Shown piece by piece: positions 58,150-64,000 of a stretch of DNA of 64,000 nt. The DNA comes from Castor canadensis (taxonomy: Eukaryota > Chordata > Mammalia > Rodentia > Castoridae). The notes beneath the pieces were generated by a model, which was given only the letters and a program-made list of their open reading frames with translations, did no database searches and was not told the DNA's origin. The stretch spans positions 40,779,295 through 40,843,294 of the forward strand of contig NC_133389.1 of assembly GCF_047511655.1 (NCBI RefSeq). Direction: 5' to 3'. Made by a program: the position numbers and the translations under genes. How positions within the stretch are numbered: the stretch's first letter is position 1; each line of letters starts with the position of its first letter.

Positions 58150-58765
58150 AAGTTTCATTACGTGAGTGGGCCTGTGTATCCCCCACTGTAGTAAAAATAC
58201 AGAATAGTTACAATATCACAAGTATCCCTCACTCTGCCTTTTATAAACATATTGTCCTCCCTCTTGTTCCCTTTATCCCACCATAACCCTACCCCTAACC
58301 GTTTATCTGTACTTCATATGCAAAATTTATAGCTTAAAAATGGACTCATATTATGTAACCTTTGGAACTGGCTCTTTTCCATTCAGTATAATTCTCTGCG
58401 GATTTACCCCATTTGTCCTGCATATTAATTGTTTCTTTTTATTATTAATAGTATTCTGTGCTATGGATGTATCACCATTTGTTTAATCATTAATCTGATG
58501 AAGGATATCTGTTCTGATTTTGATTTTGTACTCTTACACATACAACTTCTATAAATATTCTTTTTGTGTGAACGTAAGTTTTTGTTTCTCTGGAGTAAAT
58601 GCCCAAGAGTGCAGTTGCTGTGTTACAGGTAATTACATGTTTCATTTGTTGTTAAACTGCCAAACTGTTTTCTAGAGTGTCTACAGCATTTTACTTTCCT
58701 ACAAACTATGGATACATAATATATTTTGCCTGTCCTATCCAGTTTTTAATGTGAGAGTAATAATG
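58150..58765 (-). mobile_element. Old L1 3' end, antisense
   Basis: 'catattatgtaacctttggaactggctcttttccattcagtataattctctg', 'tctctggagtaaatgcccaagagtgcagttgctgtgttacagg', 'aaactgccaaactgttttctagagtgtctacagcattttac' are antisense L1 3' text, comparable in part with 45600-46000. Confidence 0.7.
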
Positions 58766-58789
58766 TTTTTATGATTATGTTGCTAATGC

Positions 58790-59120
58790 ATTTATTCTTT
58801 AATTTATTTTTATTGTTGCACTGGGTGGGGGTACATTGTGGCATTTATAAAAGTTCTTACAATATATCATAATTGAATTCATCCATGCTATCATTTTTCT
58901 TTATTCTCCCTTCCCCCCATTCCTGGAATAGTTTCAGCAGGTATCATTTTTCCATTTACATACATGTGTGCACATTATTTGCACTGTATTCACTCTCTTA
59001 CACCCTTTCCCCGCATCCTTTCCCCCTTCCACTGGTATCAACCCCTGCCCCAGGCAAGACCTTTTCCACCCTCCTTTATGAGCAGTTGGTTTTAGTTGGA
59101 GTTTGAAGATAATTGTCACT
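58790..59120 (-). repeat. Rodent L1 3'-UTR-like repeat, antisense (second copy)
   Basis: Same family as 2240-2705. 'ttagttggagtttgaagataattgtc' lies at its right end. The + strand open frame at 58873-59106 is part of it. Confidence 0.5.
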
Positions 59121-59277
59121 ACATGACCATAGAGCTATCATTTTAGTATTTTTCTCAATTTTTGTTTTGGAATATTCATGACTATTTACTATGTTTGTTC
59201 ATTTTTGCACTGATGTCTATTACCTAAAAGACTACATTTTATTTTCTTTGGAACTTTTCTGATTAGTGTTCTCCTCC

Positions 59278-59620
59278 TGCCACAGTTTGGATCTGAAAGC
59301 TCCCCCCGAAGGTCCCAGCTGGGAGCACTATTATTTGGTGTGCAAACCTTCATTAGTGTTGTCTGCTTGGAAGATCTTTAGTTCACCGGGAGTATGCTCT
59401 TGACGGAGATCATGGGACTCAGAGCTCATCCCTTTTTCTCTTTGTTTCCTGGCAGAATTTTTCTCACCACATGTTGATGTGATGATGTGCCACAGGTCAA
59501 AAGCAACAAGGTCAATCTAACATGGACTGAAATTTCCAGAACTAGAACCAAAATAAACTTCTGATTATTTTGAATAATAACCAGAAGCTGATTAGCACAG
59601 CTCTTTGTTATAGTGGCAGA
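59278..59620 (+). mobile_element. MaLR-like LTR remnant
   Basis: 'gccacagtttggatctgaaagctccccc...ggtcccagctgggagcactattatttgg' fits an LTR start and 'tgccacaggtcaaaagcaacaaggtcaatctaacatggactgaaatttccagaactagaaccaaaataaactt' its 3' part with AATAAA. It ends 'tagtggcagaaagtttactg...'. Similar end to 11686-11786. Family from memory. Confidence 0.5.
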
Positions 59621-62600
59621 AAGTTTACTGTCACACTTCTACAGTAAAGATTTAAAAGGGGTATAAGTGCCCATCCAAGTGGATATCTTTGTAAAATGGA
59701 AGCCATTAACATAAATATTTTCATGCTAATGTTTATAAGCAATGAAAAGAAGGTTTAGATTTTTAACTCAAGGATAAATCTATTAGACTGTGGAAGATAG
59801 ATTACTGTAAATTATGTAGACATGCAACTCATTACTTAGGAAATAACATTAGTCTGATAGACTAAATGGGCATGCCAAATTGGTCTCTCAAATATCGGCA
59901 TTTCTTCACCAGCAAAACTTACCTTAGTCATATTAGTATCCTTAGTTTGCTGTGTGGAATCTAACTCAAAGCAAATGCCAAATAAATATTTACTGAAATG
60001 ATAAAATTGTAGCAAAAGTGAGATTTTTACTGATTGTAGGTCAATGTAATTTGAAATCAACTGATTACCAGATTCAGGACAAATACAATTTAATGGGATT
60101 GTTTTTGCTCAAATTTTTAATGCTCAAAAAATTAAAGCAGCAAATATTTTTGTTTCTACCCAAATTTCTACAGAAGTGTAGGTAGCAAGAAAAATTTCCT
60201 TATGGAACAAACATAGATTTCCATCTAGATGATAGCTTATTTCTTTTCTTTTGGTGGACTGTCATTAGACTCAGGATCTCACACTTGCTAGGTGCATTTT
60301 TTTTTTTGCTTTAGTTATTTTTCTGAATTTAGAAGTATTTTTAAAATGTAATGATGGCCTTGGAAGAGTTTTGAAAAATTCCACATGGTTCTTATATAAC
60401 AGAGAATTACCCTGTGAAATCTGTTGAGCTCAAATGTACTGGATGTAGCACAATATTTGCTGGACCTAGAGGAAGAACTGTGAAAAAATTGGTAAAGAAA
60501 AATGACAGTGTTTTTTTTTTGTGTAATGGAGAAAGAATGCTGAGGGAGAGAATCAAATAATTAGGTATAGTTTATTTGATGTAGTTCATATAAACAGTGC
60601 TGGATAGTGATGCCTTAGAAGTGATGCCACTGAGGTACCAAAAGTTGGTTGCCAATAAGGAAGAATAGATCAGTTCAGAGGGAAAAGCAAAAGAAGTTAC
60701 TGTTGGCATGAATTAACTGACTAATTCACTGAAAGCATTCAATGTTTATTGGAGTTCTACATGGCAAGAGGTGTTCTATGAGGAAAGAGGCACTTTTTTA
60801 TATCATGGATAGGTAAATTAAAAAATAATTAAAGATGAGACTGAAACAAATTTGCCAGGTTTTTGTTTTGCAATATAAGGGTATAAGACCATTAAAATAA
60901 GCCGTCTATTATGCCAATGTCTAATAAAATATCAAGTTAACCTAACAAGAACAAACAAAACTACCAGGAAGGATTTAATTTTAGAATCAAGATTGGCTTT
61001 TCAATTGGAATAAATTTAACTTAATGAAAAATTCACTTTCACTTGATTTTTATTTTTTGCCTCAGATAGTGACAACTACATCATAGTCTGGCACCAGTTT
61101 TGGAACAATATGATCTGTGATACACATTTTGTTTGGTTTGTTTCTATGGACATATTGATTATAAAAGAAAAACCAATGCAGTGCTGTCAAGTCAACATGG
61201 CATGTGGTCCAATTTATGAAATGGTAAGAGCAATGACGCAAAATGAAGTTTCTAATGAGTTCTTCCTCACAGTAGGATTTTTTTTTCTCAGATAAAAAGT
61301 AACACAATTATTTCCCTATCAACTCTTACTTTTTATTACTGCTATGATGAGACTTTGTAGAGGTGCCAGGGGTTGGAAAACAACATAACAATTACTAAAA
61401 TGAAAACTGAAGAAAAACATAGAACTTCTTTAAAAAAATGGTAAACATACACTATTTTCCCCAATTTAAAATGTGACTGCTTTTATTTTTGTTATCCGAT
61501 TATGTGAATTGGCTGGAAAGAGTTAGTTGAGACCAACTATCACATTCTACTTCTAGCAAATTTTCCCTTTCCCCTCCAAATTTACTACTTGATATGATAC
61601 AAAACTTTTAAATGCACAGTTAAAAAAAAGTTTGGTGCTTTTTAATTGTAGGAGGCCTTCATCCCACCTCCTAGAATTAACCTATATTATTTTTTAACTT
61701 TATGCCATAATAAAGAATATTCCAGAGCATTTAAGTCTTCTTTCTCCAACACTGAGTTATGTCACCGAGTCCCACACTTGTGTCACAATAGTTAGGACTA
61801 AAGTCTAACAGAACATTGCATGATTTGTCATCTGGTGTTATGTAAAAGTTTTATATAGTTTTTTATGGTGTGGGCTTGGACAGAATGTAGTAAAAACTAC
61901 ATTTAATTGTGTGTATATAGAGATAAAGAAGATGAGATTCTTTCCTCTAGAAGCTCTTAAAATTTTTTTGGGGGGGATTGGACAGATAAACCTTATGTTA
62001 ACTTGCAAACTGTTTTTTAGGTCTTTCCTGTCCTGCTTTTTATTTGAAGCTCCCATCTGATTTTAACCACATTTCATCTACCCAAGACACTAGACTCCTG
62101 GGTCAGCACTTTAAAAGCTATCTGTGGCCCTGGTTCCACATGAGTTAGAAAGTTAGTACTGACGCTTTCCTAAACCTAAAACCATCAAAGAATTTCATTA
62201 GCAGTGAAGGGTAGACAAGGAAATTTCTCAGTCAGGCTTGACTCAGGACAGGAAAGACAACTTCCCATGAAAACCTATAACCTTCATTCCTCAATGGATG
62301 TTGTTTGGGGTTCTTATATATATTCAACAACAGTGTGGTGTTGGGGATCCAAAGCTAAGAAATTAACATCAACGAATCAGACTTGGTAGCACTTGAAGGT
62401 GAGTGACAATTGAAAATTACAAATTATAAAACTCATCACTAAGAACCTACAGCAATTACAGACAGCAGAATTTAACTCCTGAAAATGTAAGATATTAGAT
62501 TTTTTGTGTACAGAATATATGGTAAGTTTTAAATAATGCCTTTACAAATATAGAATCACAATAGAAGAAATAAATGAGATGTTTATTTAAAAAGACAGGA

Positions 62601-62665
62601 AGATTTTTTTTAAAAGCCCATACTACACAAAATGAAAAAGAATCAAAATCCTCAAAAGGTAGAGT
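59621..62665. other. Intron with small SINE trace, otherwise unassigned
   Basis: An antisense ID-like patch lies at about 60245-60320 ('tttggtggactgtcattagactcaggatctcacacttgctaggtg'). Open frames on both strands at 61062-61307 overlap and have no family signal. A G-run of 7 is at 61969-61975. Nothing else recognised. Confidence 0.35.
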
Positions 62666-62667
62666 AG

Positions 62668-62912
62668 TTTCCTAGGATTTCCATAACAAAGCATCAAAAT
62701 CTGGTGGCTTGAAGCAATGGAAATTTACTGTTTCACAATTCTGGAGGCTAAAAGTTAAAAATTAAGGTATTGGCAGGATTGATTCCTTCTGAGAGCTATG
62801 AAGGAGAATCTTTAGCATGCCTGAACCTGGCTTCTGGTTGTTTTCTGGCAATCTCAGCCGTTCTTTGGCCATGACAACATAATTCCAATTATCACCTGCC
62901 ATTTTTGAAGAC
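62668..62912 (-). mobile_element. MLT1-type LTR, antisense, cut by a SINE
   Basis: 'cctaggatttccataacaaagcatcaaaatctggtggcttgaagcaatggaaatttactgtttcacaattctggaggct' is the antisense MLT1 end. The left part of the LTR in this orientation breaks off at the SINE at 62915. Confidence 0.7.
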
Positions 62913-62914
62913 TT

Positions 62915-63122
62915 TTTTTTTTTTTGAGGTACTTGGGCTTGAACTCAGGGCCTATACCCTTGAGCCACTCCACCAGCCTTTTTGTGTGTGTGTGTGTGAT
63001 GGGTTTTTACGAGATAGGGTCTCATACACTATTTGCCTAGGCTGGCTTCAGACCAAGATCCTCCTGATCTCTGCCTCCTGAGAAGGTAGGATTACAGGCG
63101 TGAGCCACTGGCACCCCGCTCA
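62915..63122 (-). mobile_element. B1-dID composite SINE, antisense
   Basis: T-run, antisense ID half ('gaggtacttgggcttgaactcagggcctatacccttgagccactccaccagcc'), a short (TG)n at 62984-62998 and the antisense 7SL half ('ttttacgagatagggtctcatacactatttgcctaggctggcttcagac...aggattacaggcgtgagccactgg'). Full dimer, low divergence. Confidence 0.92.
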
Positions 63123-63790
63123 TAATTTAATATAAAATCTCAGAAGTGAAGTATAAATTGGGAAACAGGCTTAAAATTGGACAGAGTGATAGAAAATTGA
63201 AAAGAGAGTTTAGGACAGAAAATGAGAAAGTCAAAACTACATTTTTCTACATTTTATGAGTATACCCTTAAATATACATTTTTCATAGAAATTGTCAAGA
63301 ATCTTCAAGAGGTGAATCTACAAATTCAGGAACTACAAGATACATAAAAGTAAATCTATCTCTAGGTACATAGTACTGAAACATCAGCAAACCATAAACA
63401 AAGAAAAATCTTTTAAAGTAAATGATGAAAAATACTATGAGAACAATACTATTTTAAGTAAAAAAAAATGGCTTCTCAAGAGTACTAGTGGAAATGACCT
63501 AACTTTAAAAGTATTGAGAACATATAGAAGAGCACAGTGAGATATTTTCTTGTGCAAGTTGAAAGATGTTACCATAAATAGAAACTAGGCAAAGAAATGT
63601 TAAAGATTATATTGTAGGTAGAAGGAATACAGCAATCCCAAAAAAGGAATTACCAGGGTGTCAGAAGAAATAGTGAACAATAGCAATTAGAAAACTTGAG
63701 TGCATATTAAATATTATGATAAAATGATAATAATAATGTGTAATACTGGAAGTTAAGGAAAAAGTTGAGGCAAAGTTCTTGACAAAAAAC
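63123..63790. other. Intron without recognised features
   Basis: AT-rich, nothing recognised. Confidence 0.4.
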
Positions 63791-63794
63791 AAGT

Positions 63795-64000
63795 TTTTTG
63801 GGGGGAGGGCAGCACTGGGGTTTGAACTTAGGGCCTCACACTTGGTAGGAAGGTACTCTACTGCTTCATCCACTGCACCAACCATGTTTTGTGTTTGTTT
63901 TTTTCAAAATAGGATCTTGCAAACTATTTGCCCAGGCTGGCTTCTAACTGTGATCCTCCAGATCTCTGCCTCCTAAGTAGCTAGGATTTCAGGTATGAGC
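63795..64000 (-). mobile_element. B1-dID composite SINE, antisense, cut by window end
   Basis: 'gggagggcagcactggggtttgaacttagggcctcacacttggtaggaaggtactctactgcttcatccac' (ID half) and 'aaaataggatcttgcaaactatttgcccaggctggcttctaactgtgatcctccagatctctgcctcctaagtagctaggatttcaggtatgag' (7SL half). The last few bases lie outside the window. Confidence 0.9.

Noticed and set aside
61062..61307. Overlapping open frames on both strands
   Set aside because: No homology recognised, no splice sites, AT-rich. Consistent with chance.
1..64000. tRNA genes
   Set aside because: All A- and B-box-like signals that I found belong to SINEs. None forms a complete cloverleaf with a CCA-ready acceptor.

Overview
This is a window of nuclear DNA from a placental mammal, almost certainly a rodent. 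It is AT-rich with one GC-rich promoter zone, has no dense coding, and is packed with interspersed repeats. The youngest and most frequent SINE here joins a 7SL/B1-type left half to a tRNA/ID-type right half. That composite (B1-dID type) is known from squirrel-, dormouse- and beaver-related rodents. From recall of repeat style I favour a beaver (Castor), but the species call is inference.

The only protein-coding sequence I recognise is the first coding exon of NOL4 (nucleolar protein 4) at 38080-38343 on the + strand. It encodes 88 residues and ends in a canonical splice donor. A double CpG-rich zone (about 36.1-36.85 kb and 37.5-38.75 kb) carries NRF1-like, CRE and CCAAT/NF-Y motifs and looks like the promoter and 5' UTR. 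A strong donor at 37417 and a strong acceptor ending at 37920 suggest a 5' UTR intron. Everything right of 38343 is NOL4 intron 1, and exon 2 is not reached by 64000. Its first 4 kb or so are nearly repeat-free, as expected of regulatory intron sequence.

Left of the promoter (1-36 kb) is upstream intergenic DNA. It holds antisense old L1 (about 3.3-5.75 kb), an old + strand L1 interrupted by a Tigger DNA transposon (14.4-18.7 kb), and an antisense old L1 with nested insertions (20.05-21.86 kb). A nearly full-length but broken rodent L1 flanked by target-site duplications lies at 21876-28261, an L2 split by an MLT1 LTR at 31.8-33.15 kb, and a 3' L1 end at 34.35-34.86 kb. A noncoding exon-like unit (30570-30725) lies on the NOL4 strand about 5.4 kb upstream of the CpG zone.

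The intron from 42.5 kb on holds MIR fragments, SINEs, L1 3' ends, an L1 with sense and antisense halves that looks twin-primed (47.86-49.37 kb), a HAL1/L1-like stretch (53.8-55.9 kb), further antisense L1 ends, LTR fragments and several microsatellites. I found no tRNA or rRNA gene, CRISPR array, or new multi-gene system. Most open frames in the window are chance frames in repeats or in the CpG island.
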